Assembly (NCBI GenBank): GCA_031260235.1
Contig: JAIRKG010000011.1
Coordinates: 1 to 8,348, forward strand
DNA length: 8,348 nt
From: Dysgonamonadaceae bacterium
Lineage (GTDB): Bacteria > Bacteroidota > Bacteroidia > Bacteroidales > Azobacteroidaceae
Reading direction: 5' to 3'
Positions 1-8,348 of the stretch are shown piece after piece; the first letter of the stretch is position 1; each line of letters begins with the position of its first letter. The notes beneath the pieces were generated by a model. It was not told the DNA's origin. It was given only the letters and a program-made list of their open reading frames with translations, and did no database searches. Both the position numbers and the translations under genes were made by a program.

Positions 1-758
1 GGCGTATCGGTATGCGAATCCAGCGAGATGATCTTGCGGTGGATTTCTTTGGCTTTCTTATACAAATCGGCTTCTCCGGCAAAACATTTGAAAGTGTCGA
101 CCATAACAGCATTACCGGCGGCAGCCATTGTTTCCGGATGCCATTGAACGCCCCAAATGGTCTTCCCGTCTTCCGCTTCAATGGCTTCAATAATACCGTC
201 TTCGGCAAATGCAACCGCTTTTAATCCGGGTGCGACGGTTTTTATCGCCTGGTGGTGGAATGAATTAACCTGCAAATCGATTTGTTTGATAATTTGATAG
301 ATTTTGGATTCGGGATTAATTCGCACCGAGTGGGTAGCAACGTCTCGCGCTTCCGTCTGACTGTGAACGATTTTTGAATTGAGAACTTGTGAAGGAATAT
401 CCTGTATCAGCGTACCGCCGAAAGCAACATTGAGCGCCTGATGTCCGCGGCAAATGCCCAAAACAGGCATCTGCCGTTCGGCAGCCAAATGAATCAATGT
501 CAGGTCATATTTGTCCCTGTCCAAGTTGTAATCGGTAACCGTTAGGTGCAATTCTTCGCCGAAAAGGAGAGAATAAATATCGCCGCCGCCGGATAATATC
601 AGTCCGTCAATGTTGGAAACAATATTTTCTAAAACGGATTTGTCGGTAACAAGGGGGATCAAAACGGGCGTTGCTCCTGCTTTGACTGTTGCGTTTACGT
701 ATGCGTCGGCGATGCAGGATTTTCCTTCGGCATGATTGACTGATAGTCCGATAATCAT
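1..758 (-). CDS. C26-type glutamine amidotransferase fused to an M19 dipeptidase domain (partial, C-terminus off the left edge)
   Basis: An open frame starts at ATG 758 and runs through the left edge with no stop, giving 252 residues. Residues 1-225 form a class I glutamine amidotransferase-like domain of the peptidase C26 (gamma-glutamyl-GABA hydrolase, PuuD-like) type. LSGGGD (55-60) precedes the nucleophile elbow GICRGH with Cys103, and VQWHPE supplies His207 and Glu209, so the triad is complete. These enzymes hydrolyse gamma-glutamyl amide bonds. After a short linker, residues 244-252 read ISLDSHTDT, resembling the start of M19 membrane dipeptidases, where an H-x-D pair (here His249, Asp251) binds zinc. 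I infer a two-domain hydrolase acting on gamma-glutamyl or dipeptide substrates, as I recall from other Bacteroidales. An ATG at 765 is followed at once by TAA, so 758 is the start. The gene follows gyrB after 43 bases with no convincing promoter, so readthrough is likely. The C26 call is firm; the M19 call rests on few residues. Confidence 0.83.
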   Translation of the reverse strand, partial: MIIGLSVNHAEGKSCIADAYVNATVKAGATPVLIPLVTDKSVLENIVSNIDGLILSGGGDIYSLLFGEELHLTVTDYNLDRDKYDLTLIHLAAERQMPVLGICRGHQALNVAFGGTLIQDIPSQVLNSKIVHSQTEARDVATHSVRINPESKIYQIIKQIDLQVNSFHHQAIKTVAPGLKAVAFAEDGIIEAIEAEDGKTIWGVQWHPETMAAAGNAVMVDTFKCFAGEADLYKKAKEIHRKIISLDSHTDT

Positions 759-801
759 ATTACATATTATTGGCGCAAAAAATAGTTGCATCATTGATTA
801 T

Positions 802-2781
<1,980 letters not shown>

Positions 2782-2788
2782 TTAGATG

Positions 2789-2796
2789 CAAAAATA
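2789..2796 (-). promoter_or_regulatory. Candidate gyrB promoter, -7 box
   Basis: On the minus strand this reads TATTTTTG followed by CA, a perfect match to the Bacteroidota sigma-ABfr -7 consensus TAnnTTTG. It lies 31 bases upstream of the gyrB ATG, giving an expected leader of about 25 A/T-rich bases. I could not find a good TTTG -33 box at the usual 19-21 base spacing, so the call rests on one box and its position. Confidence 0.5.
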
Positions 2797-2897
2797 CTCA
2801 ATTAATTGCAATTCTATGCACTTTTCTCGTTGAAAAATAAATTTAGCCCGCACTTCGTTCTTTGGACTGTTTATCTGTGCACCCTCACCGCTCCCCG

Positions 2898-3001
2898 TCA
2901 AGAATCAATCCTGTGGGGGAAGTCTCCCCCCGCTTCAGCCGCCTACGGCGGGCTTCCGCTTCCCCCTCTGCGGGGGACACCCCCGCAGGATTAATTCTTG
3001 A
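2898..3001. repeat. 104-base GC-rich element with terminal inverted repeats and three internal hairpins (MITE- or REP-like)
   Basis: The left end 2898-2913 (TCAAGAATCAATCCTG) and the right end 2986-3001 (CAGGATTAATTCTTGA) are inverted repeats matching at 15 of 16 positions. With one further mismatch the match extends inward over five G:C pairs to about 21 bases. Between the ends lie three small hairpins: 2915-2920 with 2925-2930 (six perfect pairs, 4-base loop), 2937-2943 with 2947-2954 (seven pairs and one bulge, TAC loop), and 2970-2976 with 2980-2986 (seven perfect pairs, ACA loop). Drawn as one strand this is a cloverleaf. An alternative pairing joins 2925-2933 with 2970-2977. The GC-rich core contrasts with A/T-rich flanks. 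I see no clear target-site duplication and no coding potential. It lies between the two divergent promoters, so it should not be in either mRNA. I infer a dispersed non-autonomous repeat; a second copy elsewhere in the genome would be the test. Confidence 0.65.
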
Positions 3002-3033
3002 TTGGGAAAATTAGCGAATTTTCCATACTTTTG
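3001..3033 (+). promoter_or_regulatory. Candidate symporter promoter (Bacteroidota type, short leader)
   Basis: TACTTTTG at 3026-3033, followed by CA, matches the -7 consensus TAnnTTTG. At the expected distance lies ATTG (3001-3004, 21-base spacer), a one-mismatch -33 box formed partly by the last base of the repeat element. Transcription would begin about 4-7 bases after the -7 box, near 3037-3040. That leaves only about 4-7 bases before the ATG at 3044, so the message would be nearly leaderless. Confidence 0.55.
3005..3024. promoter_or_regulatory. Perfect 8-base inverted repeat in the symporter promoter spacer (candidate operator)
   Basis: GGAAAATT (3005-3012) and AATTTTCC (3017-3024) are perfect inverted repeats separated by AGCG. 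The palindrome fills the gap between the -33 and -7 boxes of the symporter promoter and lies upstream of the inferred start of transcription. It is therefore placed like a DNA operator for a dimeric regulator rather than an RNA hairpin. No regulator gene is adjacent, and the binding protein is unknown. Confidence 0.4.
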
Positions 3034-3043
3034 CAGACAATTT

Positions 3044-4489
3044 ATGAACGGAATTTCCATTATAATCATCATTCTACTCTATTTCGGACTGTTGTTTGCC
3101 ATATCCCTGCTCACGGGAAAAAAACACTCCGGAAACGCTGCTTTTTTCCTTGGCAACCGGAAATCGCCATGGTATATCGTTGCCATTGGGATGATTGGCT
3201 CTTCTTTGTCGGGGATAACTTTTGTGTCCGTTCCCGGAATGGTCGGGAAATTCGACATGACTTATATGCAAATGGCAATGGGTTTTGTTCTTGGATATGC
3301 GGTGATTGCCTTTATCCTCCTGCCGGTTTATTACAAGCTGAATACTGCCGGCATTTACTCTTATTTGAACGACCGTATCGGGCGACGCGCCTATAAAACC
3401 GCTGCCGGTTTTTTCATCCTGTCGCGAATGGCTGTTGCCGCTACCCGGCTTTATATCGCCGTTTTAATCCTCCAGACTTATGTTTTCGACGCATGGAACG
3501 TTCCTTTCGCAGTTACCGCCGCCGGTTTTCTGCTGATGATTTGGCTATATACCCACAAAAGCGGTATTAGAACAATTGTTTGGACAGACTTGCTGCAAAC
3601 GTTCTTTTTAATTGTGGCTTTGATTATTATTATTTGGCAGGTTGCCGTTGGATTGAACCTTGATTTTGCAGGAATAATCGCCTCGGTTAAAGAAAGTCCG
3701 CACGCCCGCATTTTTGTTTTCGACGACTGGTATTCGCAACAAAACTTTTTTAAACAATTCCTTGGCGGGATGTTCGTAACCATCGCTATGACGGGAATCG
3801 ACCTGGAAATGATGCAGAAAAACCTTTCGTGTAAAAACCTGCGCGACGCTCAAAAAAACGTTTGCACCTGCAGCCTGTTTTTTATTCCGGTCAATTTGTT
3901 ATTTCTCTGTTTGGGGATATTGACGCTCAACTATGCCCGTATTAATCATATCGCTCTGCCTGCAATGGGAGATGATATTCTTCCGACGCTGATTTCAAAC
4001 GGTTATTTCGGAACGGTGGCAATCGTTTTCTTTACAATCGGCATTATTGCCGTGACCTTTGCCAGCGCCGATTCGGCTTTGGCGGGACTGACTACTTCCA
4101 TTTGCGTAGATTTCCTTGAAGTTGACAAACACAGCGAAAAGGAAGCACGGAAAATCCGGTTGAGCGTTCATTTCACCGTTTCGCTCGCTTTTGTCGGGAT
4201 TATGCTGCTTTTCAAAGTCATTAACAATACCAGCGTAATCGACGCGCTTTACAAGATTGTTTCCTATACGTATGGGCCTCTGCTCGGCCTGTTTGCTTTT
4301 GGGATTTTATTTAAGAGGCGGACTCGTGACCGATTTGTTCCGTATATATGCATCGTTGCGCCCGTTATTTGTTTTGTGGGGAATTTACTTTTGCAGGCGA
4401 CTACAGGCTATCGGTTTGGTTATGAATTGTTGATTGTGAATGCGGCTTTGGTGGTGGCGGGGTTGGTTTCGGCGGCTTCGTTCAAATAA
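3044..4489 (+). CDS. Sodium:solute symporter (SSS family), substrate unknown
   Basis: This is an inner-membrane secondary transporter that uses the sodium gradient to import an organic solute. The 481-residue protein is almost entirely hydrophobic, with about 13 membrane helices (roughly 4-24, 43-66, 78-96, 121-143, 153-170, 182-203, 237-250, 276-297, 320-345, 372-392, 403-423, 430-451, 459-479), as expected for the LeuT-fold SSS family (PutP, vSGLT). Helix 2 carries GSSLSGITFVSVPG (52-65), typical of the family. ASADSALAGLTTS (340-352) matches the SSS helix whose serines form the Na2 site. The substrate cannot be told from sequence; related proteins carry sugars, proline, sialic acid or pantothenate. 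The frame is open back to a TTG at 3002, but that start would put the promoter and palindrome inside the gene, so ATG 3044 is preferred. No partner enzyme or outer-membrane transporter gene is adjacent. The end overlaps nth by 8 bases. Confidence 0.9.
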   Translation: MNGISIIIIILLYFGLLFAISLLTGKKHSGNAAFFLGNRKSPWYIVAIGMIGSSLSGITFVSVPGMVGKFDMTYMQMAMGFVLGYAVIAFILLPVYYKLNTAGIYSYLNDRIGRRAYKTAAGFFILSRMAVAATRLYIAVLILQTYVFDAWNVPFAVTAAGFLLMIWLYTHKSGIRTIVWTDLLQTFFLIVALIIIIWQVAVGLNLDFAGIIASVKESPHARIFVFDDWYSQQNFFKQFLGGMFVTIAMTGIDLEMMQKNLSCKNLRDAQKNVCTCSLFFIPVNLLFLCLGILTLNYARINHIALPAMGDDILPTLISNGYFGTVAIVFFTIGIIAVTFASADSALAGLTTSICVDFLEVDKHSEKEARKIRLSVHFTVSLAFVGIMLLFKVINNTSVIDALYKIVSYTYGPLLGLFAFGILFKRRTRDRFVPYICIVAPVICFVGNLLLQATTGYRFGYELLIVNAALVVAGLVSAASFK

Positions 4490-5132
4490 ACTTTGCGATC
4501 TTTCTGATATTCCATTTACAAAAGGGCTGCAATCCGCAACGCTCACACGCGGGTTTCCGGGCAACGCAAACATACCGTCCATGCAAAATCAGCCAGTGGT
4601 GGGCAATCGACCAGAGATGTTCGGGGATATATTTGGTAAGTTTTTTCTCCGTTTCCAGCGGCGTTTTGGAATTATCGGTCAGTCCGATTCGGTTTGCCAC
4701 GCGGAAAACATGTGTATCTACGGCTAATGCGGGAATATTGAAAGCGACAGACACAATTACATTTGCCGTTTTTTTTCCAACGCCCGGCAATTTTGTTAAA
4801 TCTTCGATGCTCGAAGGAACTTTCCCTCCAAAATCGCTCATCAGTTTTTTAGCCGTTTCAACCAGGTGATTGGCTTTATTGTTGGGATAAGAGACGCTCT
4901 TTATATATTCAAAAATCGTTTCTTTGTTGGAAGCGGCAAGAACTTCCGGCGTTGGAAATGCCTCAAACAAAGCAGGAGTAATCATATTGACGCGCTTATC
5001 CGTGCATTGCGCCGACAGAATTACCGAAACCAACAGTTGAAAAGGATCGTTATAATGCAGTTCCGTTTCGGCGACGGGCATGTTTCGTTCAAACCAATCA
5101 ATTACTTTTTCGTAGCGTTCTCTTTTTGTCAT
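4482..5132 (-). CDS. nth: Endonuclease III (bifunctional DNA glycosylase/AP lyase)
   Basis: This base-excision-repair enzyme removes oxidised pyrimidines from DNA and cleaves the abasic site by beta-elimination. The 216-residue protein is complete and close to the usual length (E. coli Nth has 211). It shows VILSAQCTDKRVN (37-49) and the helix-hairpin-helix LPGVGKKTANV (115-125), with the Schiff-base lysine at Lys121. AVDTHVFRVANR (137-148) carries the catalytic Asp139. The 4Fe-4S loop has C-x6-C-x2-C-x5-C spacing (Cys189, 196, 199, 205), exactly canonical. Having both lysine and aspartate argues for Nth rather than MutY, which lacks the lysine. The ATG at 5132 follows pheS by 39 bases on the same strand, preceded by an A-rich GTGAAAGATT. 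I see no promoter in that gap, so it is probably co-transcribed with pheS. Its TGA stop lies inside the end of the convergent symporter gene. Confidence 0.97.
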   Translation of the reverse strand: MTKRERYEKVIDWFERNMPVAETELHYNDPFQLLVSVILSAQCTDKRVNMITPALFEAFPTPEVLAASNKETIFEYIKSVSYPNNKANHLVETAKKLMSDFGGKVPSSIEDLTKLPGVGKKTANVIVSVAFNIPALAVDTHVFRVANRIGLTDNSKTPLETEKKLTKYIPEHLWSIAHHWLILHGRYVCVARKPACERCGLQPFCKWNIRKIAKFI

Positions 5133-5171
5133 AATCTTTCACGGTAACCCGTTTGCCGTTTAGTCAAGAAG

Positions 5172-6191
5172 TTATATGGCAGATTCAAATTTCCGAAGAA
5201 AGCGCACATCATTTTCGGAAAACAAGCGTAAATCTTTCACCTGATATTTGAGGTTGGTAATTCGTTCGATACCCATTCCAAGTGCATATCCCGAATATGT
5301 TTTACCGTCTATTCCACAGTTTTCCAACACACTTGGATCGACCATTCCGCAGCCCAATATTTCCACCCAACCGGTGTGTTTGCAGAATGGACAACCTTTC
5401 CCGCCGCAAAGGTTGCAACTGATATCCATCTCGGCGCTCGGCTCGGTAAACGGAAAGAACGACGGACGCAAGCGGATTTCCGTATCCTGTCCGAACATTT
5501 CTTTGGCGAAGAACAGAAGGACTTGCCGCAAATCGGCGAAAGAGACGTTCTTGTTGACGTACAAGGCTTCTACTTGATGGAAAAAACAATGTGCACGGTA
5601 GGAAATCGCCTCGTTTCGATAGACGCGGCCGGGGCAAATGATGCGGATTGGCGGTTGCGTTTTCTCCATGACGCGGGTCTGGACGGAAGAAGTATGCGTT
5701 CGCAACAGCAAATCTTTTCCCTGTTTCACGAAAAATGTATCCTGCATATCGCGTGCCGGATGGTCTTCGGCAAAGTTCAGGGAAGAAAAAACGTGCCAAT
5801 CGTCTTCAATTTCGGGACCTTCGGCAATGCTGAATCCCAGTCGTGCAAAAATGTCGCAAATTTCTTTCCGGACAATGGAAAGCGGATGCCTTGTGCCGAC
5901 GAGGTAGGGATAGGAGGTTCGCGTCAAATCCAAGTCTTCTGCATCGGCGCTTTGATTTTCAGAACTTTCCTTTAACTGATTGATTCGCTGTTGCGCTTTT
6001 TTTTTCAGTTCGTTCAGTTTTTGCCCGACGGCTCGTTTTTCTTCGACGGCCACATTGCGGAAATCGTTCATCAATTGAGTGATTTCACCTTTTTTACTCA
6101 GGTATTTAATTCTCAGATCTTCTATTTCTTTGTTGCTGTCTGCACGTAAATCCATTATTTCAGACAGTAGTGCATTGATTTTGTTGAGCAT
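5172..6191 (-). CDS. pheS: Phenylalanine--tRNA ligase alpha subunit
   Basis: This is the catalytic alpha subunit of the alpha2-beta2 enzyme that charges tRNA-Phe. The 339-residue protein is complete. Residues 1-80 form the N-terminal coiled coil that binds tRNA. Class II motif 1 lies at 102-130 (HPLSIVRKEI onward), motif 2 at 188-208 (GRVYRNEAISYRAHCFFHQV onward), and motif 3 at 305-314 (GMGIERITNL). FPFTEPSAEMD (246-256) and GCGMVDP (280-286) are strongly conserved. Ala303 in GYALGMG corresponds to E. coli Ala294, which lines the phenylalanine pocket. Unlike E. coli PheS, four cysteines (Cys259, 262, 267, 270; C-x2-C-x4-C-x2-C) sit between the FTEPS and GCGMV motifs and could bind zinc; I recall this insertion in other Bacteroidota. 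pheT is not adjacent, as is usual in this phylum. The gene has its own promoter and probably leads a pheS-nth operon. Confidence 0.97.
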   Translation of the reverse strand: MLNKINALLSEIMDLRADSNKEIEDLRIKYLSKKGEITQLMNDFRNVAVEEKRAVGQKLNELKKKAQQRINQLKESSENQSADAEDLDLTRTSYPYLVGTRHPLSIVRKEICDIFARLGFSIAEGPEIEDDWHVFSSLNFAEDHPARDMQDTFFVKQGKDLLLRTHTSSVQTRVMEKTQPPIRIICPGRVYRNEAISYRAHCFFHQVEALYVNKNVSFADLRQVLLFFAKEMFGQDTEIRLRPSFFPFTEPSAEMDISCNLCGGKGCPFCKHTGWVEILGCGMVDPSVLENCGIDGKTYSGYALGMGIERITNLKYQVKDLRLFSENDVRFLRKFESAI

Positions 6192-6219
6192 ATTTTTGTA
6201 TTTATAACTGTTTCGAGAG

Positions 6220-6251
6220 CAAAATTAGCAGTTTATTTTTTGCCTGCCAAA
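6220..6251 (-). promoter_or_regulatory. pheS(-nth) promoter, Bacteroidota type
   Basis: On the minus strand, TTTG (6251-6248) is followed after 20 bases by TAATTTTG (6227-6220). Both boxes match the Bacteroidota consensus TTTG-N19-21-TAnnTTTG perfectly. The expected transcription start is near 6213-6216, giving a leader of about 22-25 bases before the pheS ATG at 6191, too short for a T-box or attenuator. The -33 box and most of the spacer lie inside the last codons of the upstream TPR gene, which ends at 6233. Confidence 0.65.
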
Positions 6252-8348
6252 TTATTTGTCTTCTTCGCTTTCTGCGCTTCTTTCCGCTGTTTTTCCTTTT
6301 CTTTTTGTTGTTCTTTTTTCCGTTTTGCCGCCGCTTTCCGCGCGTCTTCTTTTTCTTTGGCAATGCGTTTTTTGTCCGCTTCCGCCTGTTTTGCCTTGTT
6401 TTCTTTCTGCTTTGCCAAATCTTTTTCCTGCTGTTTTTGGGCTTTCAACCGGGCAGCCTCTTCCGCTTGCTGCTTTTTGAGTTGTTCTTTTTCCTCTTTT
6501 CTCTTTTGGCGAGCCAATTCACGGTCGGTCTTGTCTTTTTTCGCCTGCTCTTTTTTCCGCTGTTTCTTCAGTTCTTTTTCTTCTTTTTCCTTCTGTTTGG
6601 CATATTCGTCAATGGCGTTCATCTTTTTCTTTTTGAACAGATTCAAAATGCCGTGAATAGGGTCGTTAGCGATTTCATTATATGTTTTTTGCAGCTTATC
6701 TATTTTTTCGGTTACTTCGTCGTAAATATCGTCGATTGCCTCGTCGATTTTGTCGGTCGTTTTTTCTTCTTTTGTTTCAGTGGAATCGGTTTTGACGGCG
6801 GGAATCGAATCGACGGGAACGGTTGCTATAACGGGTTCTTCCGTTTCCGGCTCCGTTTCCTCCATTGTTGCGGCTTCCGCTTCTTTTTTCTTCTGTTCTG
6901 CAATACGGATCTCTTCGTCTTCCTTATTTAAATTCCATCGCAAAATCAGATCTTCGTTGTCTTTGCTAAAATGTTCTTCAAAGAAAAGCATGTAATCGTT
7001 CAGGCTTTTTCCTTTCATTAGCGTCGCGTGATTTTCTTGCGAAATGGGGACGATAACGACTGCCTGCCCCAGTTCGCCTCCATATCCCGAAGCCTGGTTG
7101 ATCATTTTATAATATTGCGTCACTTCCGACAGATTGTTGAATCCGGTTATTTCCATCGATCCGATTTCATCGTTAATATCCGTTTTTTGCAAGCCGAAAT
7201 CGTTCACCATAAAGTTGCCGAAATTGAAACTTGCCACGGTAAACAACAACAGGTTTTCGTTGAGGCTTCCTTTCGGGAAGATGAACAACAGTTTGTGCGG
7301 CGTGTTTACATCGTCGGTGAAAAGCAAGGCGGAATCGGGCAAGGCATCGTCTGCCGTTCCGAAATGCATATCAAACAATCCGCTTTTTGCCAGGGAATTA
7401 TCGCCGGTTACTATCTGCAATCCATGCTGGAATCCTTTCATTATTTCGCCGGCCAAAACCGAAACGTCTTCGTTGGGATATTTATCAATCAGTTGCTGCA
7501 ACAAAACCTTAAACGTATCGGTTTCTTGCGTTTGTACAAAGCTCAAGGCATTAATAAACATAAATTTGGGCATCAGTTTCGATTGATTGTACTTGCCGGA
7601 AACTTCTTCATATATTTCCCGAATAACAATCGGATTTCCGTCCAAATATTCGTTGTATATTTTTTGATACAGAGAATCCTGTATGACGGGCAGCATTTTT
7701 TGATTGTATTCATAATTCGGGTCTGCCATTGCTATAGCCAAATCGCTTTCGGGAAATTCTTCGCGGATTTTTGCCTTATAGAGATTGGCTGTTGCCATAT
7801 CGTTCAGCCGCCAATAAATCAGATAAATATGATGATATACTTCCTGTTTGTTCTCATTTTCGGAATAGCGGGTATTGAGCGTATCGAATGTTTCCAGCGC
7901 CAAATCATAGTCTTCCAGCATGTCTTTATAAATGACGCCCATGTTGAATAAGCCATCGGCGATAATCAGGCTGGATGCCGCTATATCTTCTTCTGTGACG
8001 GGAATTTGCTGCAAATAATATTGCGGATCTTTGAGGTCTTCGGAGAGCGGCTGTTTTTCGGCGGTCGCGTCTCCGGCAATGGAATCGGCGGACAAGTCCG
8101 GAGAATCGGTCACAGCGGCAATGGAATCGGTTGCAGCAGCCAAATCGTTGGTTTCGGTTATATTCGGCAGCGAACTCTCCTTTTCTTTTCTTCGCCAGTT
8201 GTCTTCCAACTTTCGCCGTCCCCATTTTTGCCGGAAAGTGTTTTTACCGAGGGCTACAGCCTGCTTGTTGTAAAAATAAAACGATTCGTCCGAAGAGGCA
8301 GGAGTCGGCGGGAGAATGGGTTTCTGAGGCCTATGGACATTTGAGGCC
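6233..8348 (-). CDS. SprE/PorW-like TPR protein with a long charged C-terminal tail (partial, N-terminus off the right edge)
   Basis: The frame is open from the right edge to the TAA at 6233, giving 704 visible residues. A TTG at 8209 is not the start: 46 in-frame codons precede it, including YFYNKQAVALGKNTF, which reads as conserved protein. In order, residues 1-110 include a low-complexity Ala/Asp/Ser linker; 111-310 hold TPR-like helical repeats (for example 127-205); 350-460 form a mixed alpha/beta domain starting at PHKLLFIFPKG; 485-545 are an acidic Thr/Glu-rich linker; and 576-704 are an almost uninterrupted Lys/Glu/Gln/Ala stretch, probably a long coiled coil. The order of TPRs then the LLFIFP domain resembles SprE/PorW, periplasmic lipoproteins linked to type IX secretion and gliding, but related proteins also occur in Bacteroidales lacking that system. 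The lipoprotein signal would lie outside the window. I am confident of the TPR and phylum-specific nature, less so of the secretion role. Confidence 0.72.
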   Translation of the reverse strand, partial: ASNVHRPQKPILPPTPASSDESFYFYNKQAVALGKNTFRQKWGRRKLEDNWRRKEKESSLPNITETNDLAAATDSIAAVTDSPDLSADSIAGDATAEKQPLSEDLKDPQYYLQQIPVTEEDIAASSLIIADGLFNMGVIYKDMLEDYDLALETFDTLNTRYSENENKQEVYHHIYLIYWRLNDMATANLYKAKIREEFPESDLAIAMADPNYEYNQKMLPVIQDSLYQKIYNEYLDGNPIVIREIYEEVSGKYNQSKLMPKFMFINALSFVQTQETDTFKVLLQQLIDKYPNEDVSVLAGEIMKGFQHGLQIVTGDNSLAKSGLFDMHFGTADDALPDSALLFTDDVNTPHKLLFIFPKGSLNENLLLFTVASFNFGNFMVNDFGLQKTDINDEIGSMEITGFNNLSEVTQYYKMINQASGYGGELGQAVVIVPISQENHATLMKGKSLNDYMLFFEEHFSKDNEDLILRWNLNKEDEEIRIAEQKKKEAEAATMEETEPETEEPVIATVPVDSIPAVKTDSTETKEEKTTDKIDEAIDDIYDEVTEKIDKLQKTYNEIANDPIHGILNLFKKKKMNAIDEYAKQKEKEEKELKKQRKKEQAKKDKTDRELARQKRKEEKEQLKKQQAEEAARLKAQKQQEKDLAKQKENKAKQAEADKKRIAKEKEDARKAAAKRKKEQQKEKEKQRKEAQKAKKTNNLAGKK

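Noticed and set aside
776..784. Possible promoter box before the amidotransferase/dipeptidase gene
   Set aside because: On the minus strand TA and TTTG are separated by three bases instead of two and no -33 box is evident; readthrough from gyrB is simpler.
2898..3001. Repeat element as a transcription terminator or a tRNA gene
   Set aside because: It lies upstream of both divergent genes, so there is no transcript to terminate; the cloverleaf lacks tRNA landmarks such as the TTC loop, D-loop bases and a 7-pair acceptor stem of normal size.
3002..3043. TTG start extending the symporter by 14 residues
   Set aside because: The extension would run through the promoter boxes and palindrome and adds residues before the usual first membrane helix; the ATG at 3044 fits the family.
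5133..5171. Short inverted repeat in the pheS-nth gap (ACGG-GTTA-CCGT)
   Set aside because: The arms are only four bases with no following T-run; too weak to call a terminator or operator.
7028..7951. 307-residue open frame on the plus strand
   Set aside because: It is fully antisense to the well-supported TPR gene, has no promoter or family motif, and its composition reads as the reverse complement of a coding frame.
8207..8209. TTG as the start of the TPR gene
   Set aside because: The same frame stays open for 46 codons upstream to the window edge and reads as plausible conserved protein, so the gene is truncated by the window.

Overview
The window looks like chromosomal DNA from a member of the Bacteroidota, most likely order Bacteroidales. 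Three things point there: Bacteroidota-type promoters (TTTG about 20 bases before TAnnTTTG) ahead of several genes; a 651-residue GyrB and a PheS carrying a four-cysteine insertion, both of the form I associate with this group; and a TPR protein resembling the SprE/PorW family, which is confined to this phylum. Coding density is high and most of the content is housekeeping.

Layout from left to right. Positions 1-758 (minus) hold the N-terminal part of a protein that joins a class I glutamine amidotransferase-like (peptidase C26) domain to what appears to be the first residues of an M19 membrane-dipeptidase domain; it runs off the left edge. Next is gyrB (802-2757, minus). The 286-base divergent intergenic region (2758-3043) holds a gyrB promoter, a 104-base GC-rich element with terminal inverted repeats and three internal hairpins, and a promoter with a perfect 8-base inverted repeat between its two boxes. 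That promoter drives a sodium:solute symporter (SSS family) at 3044-4489 (plus), the only plus-strand gene. The symporter converges on nth (endonuclease III, 4482-5132, minus), with their ends overlapping by 8 bases. pheS (5172-6191, minus) lies just upstream of nth and probably shares its transcript, from a well-matched promoter at 6220-6251. Last is the 3' part of a large SprE/PorW-like TPR gene (6233-8348, minus) that runs off the right edge and ends in an unusually long lysine- and glutamate-rich tail.

The genes do not form one pathway. The likely transcription units are gyrB plus the amidotransferase/dipeptidase (43-base gap), the symporter alone, pheS-nth (39-base gap), and the TPR gene. 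I found no tRNA, rRNA, CRISPR array, insertion-sequence transposase or obvious novel multi-gene system. The features most worth a second look are the cloverleaf-like repeat between the divergent promoters, the palindrome inside an almost leaderless symporter promoter, the C26-M19 fusion, and the charged tail of the TPR protein.
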